A stretch of DNA of 64,000 nucleotides from Sva-07 sp038321235. Lineage in GTDB: Bacteria; Actinomycetota; Acidimicrobiia; Acidimicrobiales; Ilumatobacteraceae. Positions 26,596-34,864 of the stretch are shown one piece after another. The number at the start of each line of letters is the position of its first letter. The first letter of the stretch is position 1. Location of the stretch: assembly GCA_038321235.1 (NCBI GenBank), contig JBBQEU010000001.1, positions 62,001 to 126,000 of the forward strand. The letters are read 5' to 3'. A program made the translations under genes and the position numbers. Under the pieces are notes generated by a model. The model ran no database searches, was not told where the DNA came from, and worked only from the letters and a program-made list of their open reading frames with translations.

Positions 26596-29500
26596 ATGCC
26601 CCAACGCGGTACCGCCCCGCTCGTCGGGCGCGACGGAGAGCTCCGTACCCTGCGGACGGCTGTCGATGCGGCATGTGCCGGTCATGGCTCCACCTGGCTG
26701 GTCGTCGGCCAGCCAGGGATCGGTAAGACACGGTTGGTCACCGAGGCGCGTCTCTACGCCGAGTCGGTCGGGGCGCGAACGGTGCACGCCTTCTCGTGGG
26801 ACCAGGGAGGTGCCCCCGCGTTCTGGCCGTGGCGGATGGCCGCCCGGGCACTCGGACTCGATGTGCTCAGCGACTCGGAGCCCCACGACGACGGTGACCG
26901 GTTCGCGCTCTTCGCCGGTCTGCTCGATCAGCTCCGCGACGCCGCTGCCGAGCAGCCGACCGTGATCGTGCTCGACGACCTGCACGAAGCGGATCTGGCC
27001 ACCATGCTGCTCCTGCGATTCATCGCCGAAGGCATCACCGATGCTGCGGTGATGTTGATGGGCACCTACCGCCGAGCCGATCTGCTCCAGCGATCAGAAC
27101 TCGCCGAGGACGGGCTCGCACATCTCGACCAGGCGGCACGGCACGGCGGACAGATCGAACTCGGCGGGCTCGGCGCCGTCGATGTCGGAAAGCTGCTGGA
27201 GAACTACAGCGTAGACCAACAGCCTGGAGGGTTCGAGGGGGCGCTCGTCGAACGGGTCGCAACCCTGACCCAGGGCAATCCGCTGTTCGTCCAGCACCTG
27301 GCCTCCCAGCTCGCGGTCGCGGCACCGGATGATGCACTCGCCGATCTCGACGTCCCCGACGGCATCCGTCGCATCCTCGTGTCCCGCCTCGACTGGGTGG
27401 CGCCCGAGACGCGTCGCCTCCTGCGAACCGCGGCCGTGATCGGACCGGACGTCGACCTGGAGATGCTCGCCGACGTCGAATGTGACGCGATCGCCGGTGA
27501 CGAAGCAGCGGTTCGGCGCATGCTTGCCGAGATCTCCGAACTCGTCTTCGTCCGTGTCGACAACTCGACCTTGTCGTTCCAGCATCCGCTCGTTCGCGAG
27601 GTCCTCATTGCGGAACTCGACGAGGAACCACGGTGCCGACTCCACGCTGCGGTCGCCGAGTGGTTGGCCGATCATCGACCGGCCGACTCCGAGGAGATCG
27701 CCTACCACCTCCACCGGGCCGGACCCGAACGTGCCGTCGAGGCGGCGAAGGCCAGTGCGTCGGCGGCACAGCGGGCGTTGGATGCGCTGGCGTTCGAGAA
27801 CGCCGTTACCCACGCGCAGCGAGCGGTGGATGCGATCGACCGAGCTCCGGTCGCCGGTGCTGATCCGCCGCTCGACGCCTTCCGAGCCGATCTCCTGTTC
27901 GGTCTCGGCCGCGCCTGCTGGCGGGCGTCACGACGGCCCGAGTCCGACGCCGCCTACGACGCGGCGTTCGACATTGCCCGTCGCCTCGACGACACGGCAC
28001 GCATGACGTCGGGTGCACTCGGCGCCGGTTTCCCGAAGGCATTCGGCACTGTGTTCCCGAACGAACGAGCGCAACGATGCAGGGTCGTGCTCGACCGACT
28101 CGATCCCGGCCCGTCGGTGGCGCGCAGTCTGCTGCTGTCCAAGCTTGCGTGTGAACTCATCGGTCAGCCTGATCCCACTGATTCCAGAGCAGCCGCTCTC
28201 GAAGCGCTCGCTGTCGCCAGGGAGGTCGATGATCTTCGGTGCATCGGTGAGGCGCTCGCTTCCGTGCTGGTCACCGATCTCGGCCCCGACGAACTCGACG
28301 ACCGGCTCGCCCAGTCGGACGAGATGCTCGACATCTCCCGTTCAACAGGCGACCCAGCGCTTGCCGTGCAGGCTCGCTTCCAGCTCGTCGGCGCCTTGGT
28401 GCAGCGCGGCGATCGCCAACGGCTCGAAGCCATCGTCGCCGAGCAACACCGTGGTGTCCACGCGCTCGCCGAACCGGGTTTCCTCCGCCACGACGTGTGG
28501 TTCCGTGCGATGCTCACCACGGTCGACGGCGACATCGAACGCGCCGAGGTCCTGGTGGACGAGGGCCTGTCAGCAGCGAATGTCGCCCACGACCCGGACG
28601 CCTTCGTCGTGTGGGGCGCGCAGCTGGGCGTCGTGCGTTGGATGCAGGGACGGGTCAACGAACTCGAACCGCTGTACCGGGACATGGCCAACGGCTCGAA
28701 CGAGCCGGTCTGGTCCGCAGTGCTGGCGTGGTTGTGGTCGCGCAACGGCATGCATGCCGCAGCTCGTGGCCTGCTCGATCGCCTCAGCCCCGATCACCTC
28801 CTGGCGGCATCGCGAGATCGCAACTGGATGCTCGCCGCCGTCACCGCAGCGGAAGTCGCCTCGCGATCGGGGACCGCCGACGAGATCGACGGGTTCATCG
28901 AGCTGCTCGGCCCCTATCGCGACGACTTCGTCCCGATCGCGATGGGCATCTCCTTCTGGGGGACGGTTGCTCGACCGCTGGCCATGCTGTACCTCGCCCG
29001 GGGCGATGTCGACGCCTCGGTCGACCTGTACGAACGGGCGATCGCAGCAACGGCGAGCTTCGGTGCCATCCCGTGGCTCGTCGAGGTGCAGCTCGATCTC
29101 GCCGATCTGCTCGTGCGCCACTGTCCGGATGAGCGCGAGCGGGCGCTCGCTCTCATCGATGAGGCAGCTGCAGCGGCTCGTCGCGTCGGTCTCGTCGAGC
29201 AGATCCAACGTGCCGAGACCCTCGAAGGGCGGATGTCGTCGACCGTCGATCTGTCTACCCCCAGCGACGTCGTGGACGGTGCGGTGCCGTGCAGGATCAG
29301 GATCGACGTACTCGGTGGGTTCCGGTGCGTCGACACGTCTGGCGTCGAGGTCCGTTGGTCGTCGCGGCGAGCGCGATCGGTACTCAAGCGTCTGGTTGCT
29401 GCTCGTGGTGGCAGGGTCACACGAGAGTCGCTCATGGAACAGGTGTGGCCGGGCGACGACCCTGGGGTGGTCGCGAACCGGCTCTCGGTCGCGCTGTCGA

Positions 29501-29982
29501 CGATTCGACGATCGCTCGACCCGGATCAGGTGTACGGCCGCAACGAGATCGTCGTGGCCGATCGCGAGACGATCTGGATTGCTGCCGAAGACATCTGTGT
29601 CGACCTGGAGTTGTTCGTCGCGGCGGCCCACGACGCCTTGCACACTCGCCGTGACGACGACTCAGAACTCGATCGGCTGCTCGCCGCGGTCGCTGCGTAC
29701 GGCGGCATGCCGTTCGCCGATGATCCCTACGACCATGCTTGGGGTTCGGTGCGCGCAGAGACGCTTGTTCTGTATTCGGAGTTGAGTCGATCGATCGCCC
29801 GGATCGCCACCACGACCGGGCGGACGGTGATGGCGGCGCGAGCGCTCAACGATCTGCTGACGGTCGATCCGTTCGACGAGTCCGCTCATCTCGCGCTGAT
29901 CGAACTCCATCGAATCAGCGGGGCTCACGGACTCGTCGAACTCGCGGTCGAGCGCCACGGTGCGGCATTCGGCCCCGACTGA
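26596..29982 (+). CDS. Large ATPase regulator with C-terminal BTAD/SARP-like domain
   Basis: The 1128-residue protein has an N-terminal AAA/STAND ATPase (PLVGRDGELRTL, Walker A GQPGIGKTR, Walker B VIVLDDLHEAD), a long helical TPR-like middle (about 350-880), and a C-terminal winged-helix plus BTAD module (about 900-1128: WSSRRARSVLKRLVAARGG, ESLMEQVWPGD, VANRLSVALSTIRRSL). SARP regulators normally place the DNA-binding/BTAD part first, so this order is reversed. It is transcribed divergently from the giant subtilase (112-base gap) and could control it (inference). ATG 26596 has GGAGG only one base away, so the start is moderately sure. Confidence 0.85.
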   Translation: MPQRGTAPLVGRDGELRTLRTAVDAACAGHGSTWLVVGQPGIGKTRLVTEARLYAESVGARTVHAFSWDQGGAPAFWPWRMAARALGLDVLSDSEPHDDGDRFALFAGLLDQLRDAAAEQPTVIVLDDLHEADLATMLLLRFIAEGITDAAVMLMGTYRRADLLQRSELAEDGLAHLDQAARHGGQIELGGLGAVDVGKLLENYSVDQQPGGFEGALVERVATLTQGNPLFVQHLASQLAVAAPDDALADLDVPDGIRRILVSRLDWVAPETRRLLRTAAVIGPDVDLEMLADVECDAIAGDEAAVRRMLAEISELVFVRVDNSTLSFQHPLVREVLIAELDEEPRCRLHAAVAEWLADHRPADSEEIAYHLHRAGPERAVEAAKASASAAQRALDALAFENAVTHAQRAVDAIDRAPVAGADPPLDAFRADLLFGLGRACWRASRRPESDAAYDAAFDIARRLDDTARMTSGALGAGFPKAFGTVFPNERAQRCRVVLDRLDPGPSVARSLLLSKLACELIGQPDPTDSRAAALEALAVAREVDDLRCIGEALASVLVTDLGPDELDDRLAQSDEMLDISRSTGDPALAVQARFQLVGALVQRGDRQRLEAIVAEQHRGVHALAEPGFLRHDVWFRAMLTTVDGDIERAEVLVDEGLSAANVAHDPDAFVVWGAQLGVVRWMQGRVNELEPLYRDMANGSNEPVWSAVLAWLWSRNGMHAAARGLLDRLSPDHLLAASRDRNWMLAAVTAAEVASRSGTADEIDGFIELLGPYRDDFVPIAMGISFWGTVARPLAMLYLARGDVDASVDLYERAIAATASFGAIPWLVEVQLDLADLLVRHCPDERERALALIDEAAAAARRVGLVEQIQRAETLEGRMSSTVDLSTPSDVVDGAVPCRIRIDVLGGFRCVDTSGVEVRWSSRRARSVLKRLVAARGGRVTRESLMEQVWPGDDPGVVANRLSVALSTIRRSLDPDQVYGRNEIVVADRETIWIAAEDICVDLELFVAAAHDALHTRRDDDSELDRLLAAVAAYGGMPFADDPYDHAWGSVRAETLVLYSELSRSIARIATTTGRTVMAARALNDLLTVDPFDESAHLALIELHRISGAHGLVELAVERHGAAFGPD

Positions 29983-29986
29983 GCGG

Positions 29987-30895
29987 TCACTCGGCGAGGC
30001 GGACGAAGCTCGCGTGGCGGACGAGACCGTCGTTGGTGAACTCGGCGATCTCGATCGTGGCTCGGAGCGTTGGTGCGACCCACGTCGCCGTCCGGCGTAC
30101 CGACGATGGTGGCGGCGGATCGAACGGGCACTCGTCGACAGCGCTCGCTCGGAGGCGCTCGCTCAACGTCGTCAGCGCGCGTTGATCGAAGCCCGTGCCG
30201 ACACCGCCGGCGAATTCGAGACCGTCCGGGGTCGGCCGCCCGACCAGCAATGCGCCGAACGTCCTCGCTCGGTTGCCCGTACCTGCGGTGAACCCCCCGA
30301 TGGTCAGTTCCACCGTCGTGCGGTTCTTGATCTTGCGCCAGTCCGTCGATCGGGCGCCGGGTCGGTACCGCGAGTCGATGCGTTTGGCGATCACGCCTTC
30401 GAGGCCCTGCTCGGCGGTGGCGGCGGCGAGCGCTGATCCGTCTCCGATGCGAAACGACGGCACCGTCCAGTTGTCTGATGGCTCGACGAGTTGGTCGAGG
30501 AGCCGCCGGCGGTCGAGGTAGGTCAGGTCGATCGTGTCGGTGCCGTTGACCTGGAGCACGTCGAAGAACTGGATGACCGCCTGACGATCCGACCCGACCC
30601 CGCTTCGCTGTACCAGTCCGAAACGCGGCCGGCCATCGTCGTCGAACACGACGAGCTCGCCGTCGAGGATCGCCGAGGGCGCGTTCACCGAGGTGGCGAG
30701 GTCAGCGAACTCCGGCCATCGCCCGGTGACGTCGTGGCCCGCGGAGCTCTGCAATCGGACGACCCCGTCGACGATGTGGACGATCGTGCGGTACCCGTCC
30801 CACTTGACCTCGAACGCCCAGTCGTTCCCGTCGGGCACCGCGCCGGTCGAGCCCATCGTGGCCTTCATCGGAAGAACGGGGAAGCGGAGCGGCAT
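29987..30895 (-). CDS. ATP-dependent DNA ligase (LigC/LigD type)
   Basis: The 302-residue protein contains the adenylation domain with motif I EVKWDGYR (Lys31 takes AMP), DGELVVFD (motif III), EGVIAKR (motif IV) and WRKIKN (motif V). A short OB-fold follows (TVELTIGGFTAGTGNR, FAGGVGTGF). This is the minimal bacterial NHEJ/repair ligase form without polymerase or nuclease domains. The ATG start is at 30895. It ends four bases from the convergent regulator gene. Ku and LigD-polymerase genes are not in the window. Confidence 0.92.
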   Translation of the reverse strand: MPLRFPVLPMKATMGSTGAVPDGNDWAFEVKWDGYRTIVHIVDGVVRLQSSAGHDVTGRWPEFADLATSVNAPSAILDGELVVFDDDGRPRFGLVQRSGVGSDRQAVIQFFDVLQVNGTDTIDLTYLDRRRLLDQLVEPSDNWTVPSFRIGDGSALAAATAEQGLEGVIAKRIDSRYRPGARSTDWRKIKNRTTVELTIGGFTAGTGNRARTFGALLVGRPTPDGLEFAGGVGTGFDQRALTTLSERLRASAVDECPFDPPPPSSVRRTATWVAPTLRATIEIAEFTNDGLVRHASFVRLAE

Positions 30896-30912
30896 CGTGG
30901 CTCAGCCGTCAC

Positions 30913-32163
30913 TCATTCGGCGGGGAGGCGGCTCGACAGCACGCCATCGGCATCCAGTTGATCGAGGCGGCTGTCGTCGAAGCCCAAGAGTTCGCGGAGC
31001 ACGGATCGGTTGTCCTCGCCCCGGTACTTCGGCACGCCGCTCACGCCGACATCGGGCGAGGCGCTGAACCGCCACGGCACGTTCGGCACGCGGATCGTGC
31101 CGCCACCACGATCGTCGACGTTCACCACGGCACCTCTGGCATGGGCCCAGTCGGTGTCGGTCAGCTCGCCCGGTTGACGGACCCGACCGACGGCGAGTTG
31201 GTGTTTCGAGAACTGCTCCTCGAACGTCGCTGCATCCGGCACCGTCGCCGCATGGTCGCGGATGATCTCGCGCAACGCGTCGAAGTTCGCGAGTCGGGCG
31301 GCGACGTCGACGAAGCGGGGATCGTCGGCCAGGTCGCTTCGGCCCATCGCGGCGATGAAGAAGTCGAACGTGCCGCGCTCGGCGGGATGTCCACTGACGA
31401 CGAGCGACTCACCGTTGGCGACGGTGAGCACGAGGTAGTCGCCGGGGCGGAAACTGCGGATCCACTGGGGGTCGTCGTGGCCATCCCACAGTGCGTCGTG
31501 GAGGTGCTCGTTGACGTACAGCATCGTCTCGGCCATCGACACGTCGATCCACTGGCCCTCGCCGGTGTGCTCGCGTTGGTACAGCGCGGCGAGGATCGCG
31601 GAGGCCGTTTCGAGTGCGGTGTACACATCGGCGTGGCTGTGAGGATCCTTCGCGAGTTCGCCGCCGCGCGCGTTGCCCTGCGATGCGACGATTCCGGTCT
31701 CGGCCTCGACCACCGGTGCGTAGGCGCGGCGTTCGACCCACGGCCCGGTCTGGCCGTAGCCGGAGATCGACGCGTAGATCAGTCGGGGGTTTCGAGCGCG
31801 GACGGCGTCGGCGTCGAGCCCGAGGCGGGCCATCACACCGGGTCGGTAGTTCTCCACGAGGACGTCGGCGTGCTCGGCGAGGGCGAACAGGATCTCGGCG
31901 CCCTCGGGCGTGGCGAGGTCGAGCGACAGGTTGCGCTTGCCGACGTTCTGCTGCACGAAGTAGCTCGACAGCCCGTGTCGGCGTGGTGTGGCGAACCGGG
32001 TGAGGTCGCCAGCGGGTGGCTCGATCTTGATCACGTCGGCGCCCATGTCGGCGAGCATCCGGGTGCAGTGCGGGCCCGACAGCACCCGACTGAGATCGAG
32101 CACCCGGATCCCCGAGAGCGGTCGAGTGGCTGGTGTCGAAGCGGTGGGTGAAGCTGGTGTCAC
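30913..32163 (-). CDS. CaiB/BaiF-type (family III) CoA-transferase
   Basis: This family moves CoA between carboxylic acids. The 416-residue protein has family blocks IRVLDLSRVLSGPHCTRMLADMGADVIKIEPP near the start, YFVQQNVGKRNLSLDL, DVLVENYRPG and SISGYGQTGPW. HADVYTALETA holds the conserved Asp expected to form the acyl-anhydride. The GTG at 32163 is supported by the onset of similarity; the frame is open upstream. It follows the ligase gene (17 bases) and is divergent from the SDR gene. Neither partner reveals the acid used; formyl-, carnitine- and racemase-type substrates all occur. Confidence 0.88.
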   Translation of the reverse strand: MTPASPTASTPATRPLSGIRVLDLSRVLSGPHCTRMLADMGADVIKIEPPAGDLTRFATPRRHGLSSYFVQQNVGKRNLSLDLATPEGAEILFALAEHADVLVENYRPGVMARLGLDADAVRARNPRLIYASISGYGQTGPWVERRAYAPVVEAETGIVASQGNARGGELAKDPHSHADVYTALETASAILAALYQREHTGEGQWIDVSMAETMLYVNEHLHDALWDGHDDPQWIRSFRPGDYLVLTVANGESLVVSGHPAERGTFDFFIAAMGRSDLADDPRFVDVAARLANFDALREIIRDHAATVPDAATFEEQFSKHQLAVGRVRQPGELTDTDWAHARGAVVNVDDRGGGTIRVPNVPWRFSASPDVGVSGVPKYRGEDNRSVLRELLGFDDSRLDQLDADGVLSSRLPAE

Positions 32164-32217
32164 GCGCCCATCGTGCCCGATCCGATCCCCGCTGGATCGA
32201 TCGGTCACACTGCTCGG

Positions 32218-33069
32218 ATGTCGAACGACCTCTCTTCCGCAGCGATGCCGCTCGCTGGACAGACCGCGTTGATCACGGGGGGTGGGTCCGGTATCGGGCT
32301 CGCGTGTGCCCGTGCACTCGCAGCCGACGGAGCATCGGTCATGCTCGCAGCGCGCAACATCGACCGGCTGGCGTCGGCCGCGGAAGAACTCCGATCGGAG
32401 TTTCCGGACGTCGAGGTCGCCACGGTGGCGTGCGATGTCACCGACGAGGCCAGCGTCGAAGCGGCGTGTGCGGCGGCGGCAGCAGTCGGCCCGCTGAGGA
32501 TCGTGGTCGCCAACGCCGGCACCGGGTCGGCGGGGCCGTTCCACCTCACCACGCTCGTCGATTGGAACTCGGTGCTCGCGACCAACCTCACGGGCGCGTT
32601 CCTCACGATGAAGCACTCGGTCCCGCACCTCGCAGCCAACGGCGGCGGTTCGATCGTGGCGATGTCGTCGATCGCAGCCGTGTCGACGCATCGCTACATG
32701 ACGCCGTACAACGTGTCGAAGGCAGGCCTCGAGATGCTCGTCCAACAGGTCGCCGACGAACTCGGCTCGTCCGGCATCCGCGCCAACGCGGTGCGACCGA
32801 GCCTGGTACCGACCGACATCTCGGCCGGTCTCACCGGCGTACCCGACATCGTCGACGACTACTTGGAACAGATGCCGCTGCATCGCCTCGGCACCACCGA
32901 CGACATCGCATCGCTCGTCCGGTTCCTCGCCGGACCGGAGAGTTCCTGGATCACCGGGATGTGCATCAGCGCCGACGGCGGCCATCATCTCCGTCGCGGC
33001 CCGAACCTCCACGACGTGATGGAGATGGTCTTCGGCGATCAGCTCGCGCCTCCTGGGCCCGCCACCTGA
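32218..33069 (+). CDS. Short-chain dehydrogenase/reductase
   Basis: The 283-residue classical SDR has the cofactor motif TGGGSGIG, NAG after beta-4, catalytic Ser in MSSIAAVS and YNVSK (Tyr/Lys pair). An Arg after the second strand (AARN) suggests NADP(H), or NAD(H) in some members. The start ATG 32218 was chosen over an in-frame ATG at 32173, which would extend into the region next to the divergent CoA-transferase promoter. The substrate is unknown; a role with the divergent CoA-transferase in acyl-CoA or lipid metabolism is inference. Confidence 0.9.
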   Translation: MSNDLSSAAMPLAGQTALITGGGSGIGLACARALAADGASVMLAARNIDRLASAAEELRSEFPDVEVATVACDVTDEASVEAACAAAAAVGPLRIVVANAGTGSAGPFHLTTLVDWNSVLATNLTGAFLTMKHSVPHLAANGGGSIVAMSSIAAVSTHRYMTPYNVSKAGLEMLVQQVADELGSSGIRANAVRPSLVPTDISAGLTGVPDIVDDYLEQMPLHRLGTTDDIASLVRFLAGPESSWITGMCISADGGHHLRRGPNLHDVMEMVFGDQLAPPGPAT

Positions 33070-33140
33070 CGCACCACGTCCTGTGACAGGCGGGCGTCAC
33101 AGTGGAACGCGTGTTCCTGCCGGTAGCGTGCGTGGTTGGC

Positions 33141-33161
33141 ACCGGTCGAAATCCGACTGGT
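33141..33161. promoter_or_regulatory. Small hairpin in the DEAD-box helicase leader
   Basis: ACCGGTCG and CGACTGGT pair (one G-T) around AAATC, 66 bases before the helicase start. The 157-base space between SDR and helicase is long for this window, as expected for a cold-shock-type leader. Function inferred from position only. Confidence 0.35.
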
Positions 33162-33226
33162 GAGCGCATTCGGATTCTTTGTTGCTCCGGTCTTGCGCTG
33201 TTGAGCTACATAGAGGAGTCCCCCCA

Positions 33227-34783
33227 ATGACGATCATCGATGACACCCCGCGCGCCATGTCCCCCGACGCTGCCGACGAAGTGGTTGCCTTCCGCGACCT
33301 CGGCCTGCCCGACGTACTCGTTCACCGCCTCGAGAGCCAGGGCAAGCACAACGCCTTCCCGATCCAGGCCGCCGTCATTCCCGACGCACTCGCCGGTCGC
33401 GACGTCGCTGGCCGCGCTCCCACCGGTTCAGGTAAGACCCTCGGCTTCGGGCTCCCGCTCGTTGCAGGCCTCACCGACGCCCGCCCGAAGCGCCCCGTGG
33501 CGCTCGTGCTCGCCCCCACCCGTGAACTCGCCGAGCAGATCATGGCCGAGCTCACCCCGTTCGCGAAGGCTGCCGGTCACGATGCAGCGTCCATCTACGG
33601 CGGTGTCGGCTACGGCGGCCAGCGCAAGGCGCTCGACCGTGGTGTCGAACTCGTCGTCGCCTGCCCGGGCCGTCTCGAGGACCTGATCCAGATGCGGGCG
33701 ATCGACCTGCGCGACGTCGCCACCGTCGTGATCGACGAAGCCGACCAGATGGCCGACATGGGCTTCCTGCCCGCCGTCCGCCGCATCGTCGAGCAGACCT
33801 CGAACAAGCGTCAGGTGCTGCTGTTCTCGGCCACGCTCGACGGCCCGGTCGCCAAGCTCGTCGCCGACTTCCAGCACAACCCGGTGCGCCACGAGGTCGG
33901 CCCGAAGGGCCCCGACGTGCACGCCGCGAAGCACCACTTCTGGCTCGTCGACCGCGAAGAGCGCGTGTCCACCACGGCCGACGTCATCCAGCGTCTGGGA
34001 TCCACCATTGTGTTCACCCGTACCCGTCACGGCGCCGACCGGCTCGCGAAGCAGCTCGGGCGCAACGGTGTCACCGCCGAGCCGATCCACGGCGGCCGCA
34101 GCCAGGGCCAGCGCGATCGCGCCCTCGCTGCCTTCAAGAAGGGTCAGGCATCAGCGCTGATCGCCACCGATGTTGCCGCACGCGGTATCCACGTCAACGG
34201 CGTCAACGCGGTCGTCCACTACGACCCGCCGGCCGAGGACTCGACCTACCTGCACCGCTCGGGCCGTACCGCCCGTGCTGGCGCCACCGGCACCGTGGTC
34301 TCGCTGCTCGACCAGAGCCAGAAGAAGGATGCGCTCAAGATGCAGCGAGGCATCGGCATCGACGAGCCCGTCACCAAGGCCAACGTGCGCGACCTCGTGA
34401 TCCACCCCGCACCGGAGAAGGCCCACGCGGCTCGTACCGAGTCGGTCGACGCCGAGCACCGCGTCACTCGCATTCCCCGCGACGAATCCGTCAAGGAGCC
34501 GACGGCCAAGAAGCATGCGCCCGTGAGCGAGAAGTCACCCGCTCGGTCCGTGCCGACCGGTGACCCCGGTGACGCCCAGGGATCGGTCAAGTTCTTCAAC
34601 TCGGGCCGTGGCTACGGGTTCATCACGCCTGACGTCGGCGGCAAGGATCTGTTCGTCCACTTCTCGGCCATCCTCGATGACGGCTTCAAGACGCTCGACA
34701 ACGGCGCCCGCGTCGATTTCGAGGTTCGCGACGGGCGTAACGGTCAAGAAGCGTACGACGTCCGCGTCGTCCCCTTCAACTGA
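33227..34783 (+). CDS. DEAD-box RNA helicase with C-terminal cold-shock domain
   Basis: The 518-residue protein has helicase motifs in order: Q motif (FPIQ), I APTGSGKT (64-71), Ia PTRELA, Ib CPGRLEDL, II VIDEADQM, III SATL, V ATDVAARGIHV and VI HRSGRTARAG. After a charged linker (about 385-450) comes a cold-shock domain with RNP1-like GRGYGFI and RNP2-like DLFVHF (about 455-518). DEAD-box helicases unwind RNA for ribosome assembly or decay, and CSDs melt RNA. One chain with both suggests a self-contained RNA chaperone for cold or stress. GAGGAG nine bases upstream supports ATG 33227. Confidence 0.95.
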   Translation: MTIIDDTPRAMSPDAADEVVAFRDLGLPDVLVHRLESQGKHNAFPIQAAVIPDALAGRDVAGRAPTGSGKTLGFGLPLVAGLTDARPKRPVALVLAPTRELAEQIMAELTPFAKAAGHDAASIYGGVGYGGQRKALDRGVELVVACPGRLEDLIQMRAIDLRDVATVVIDEADQMADMGFLPAVRRIVEQTSNKRQVLLFSATLDGPVAKLVADFQHNPVRHEVGPKGPDVHAAKHHFWLVDREERVSTTADVIQRLGSTIVFTRTRHGADRLAKQLGRNGVTAEPIHGGRSQGQRDRALAAFKKGQASALIATDVAARGIHVNGVNAVVHYDPPAEDSTYLHRSGRTARAGATGTVVSLLDQSQKKDALKMQRGIGIDEPVTKANVRDLVIHPAPEKAHAARTESVDAEHRVTRIPRDESVKEPTAKKHAPVSEKSPARSVPTGDPGDAQGSVKFFNSGRGYGFITPDVGGKDLFVHFSAILDDGFKTLDNGARVDFEVRDGRNGQEAYDVRVVPFN

Positions 34784-34808
34784 GTCGGTTCAGACCCGTA
34801 CCCAGAAG

Positions 34809-34849
34809 CGATGAGTTTCCGCGCGCACAGGTCGCGCGGAAACTCATCG
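34809..34849. repeat. Extragenic palindrome, GATGAGTTTCCG family, copy 1 (inverted)
   Basis: A perfect 17-bp stem (CGATGAGTTTCCGCGCG with its complement) surrounds the 7-base loop CACAGGT. It sits 25 bases after the helicase stop and 15 bases before the mannosidase start. Its reverse complement matches copies 2 and 3 closely, including the loop ACCTGT. Confidence 0.85.
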
Positions 34850-34864
34850 GAATAAGGTCGCAGC

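Noticed and set aside
32133..33086. Alternative plus-strand frame over the SDR gene
   Set aside because: It lacks the TGxxxGIG and YxxxK motifs that the 32218 frame shows.
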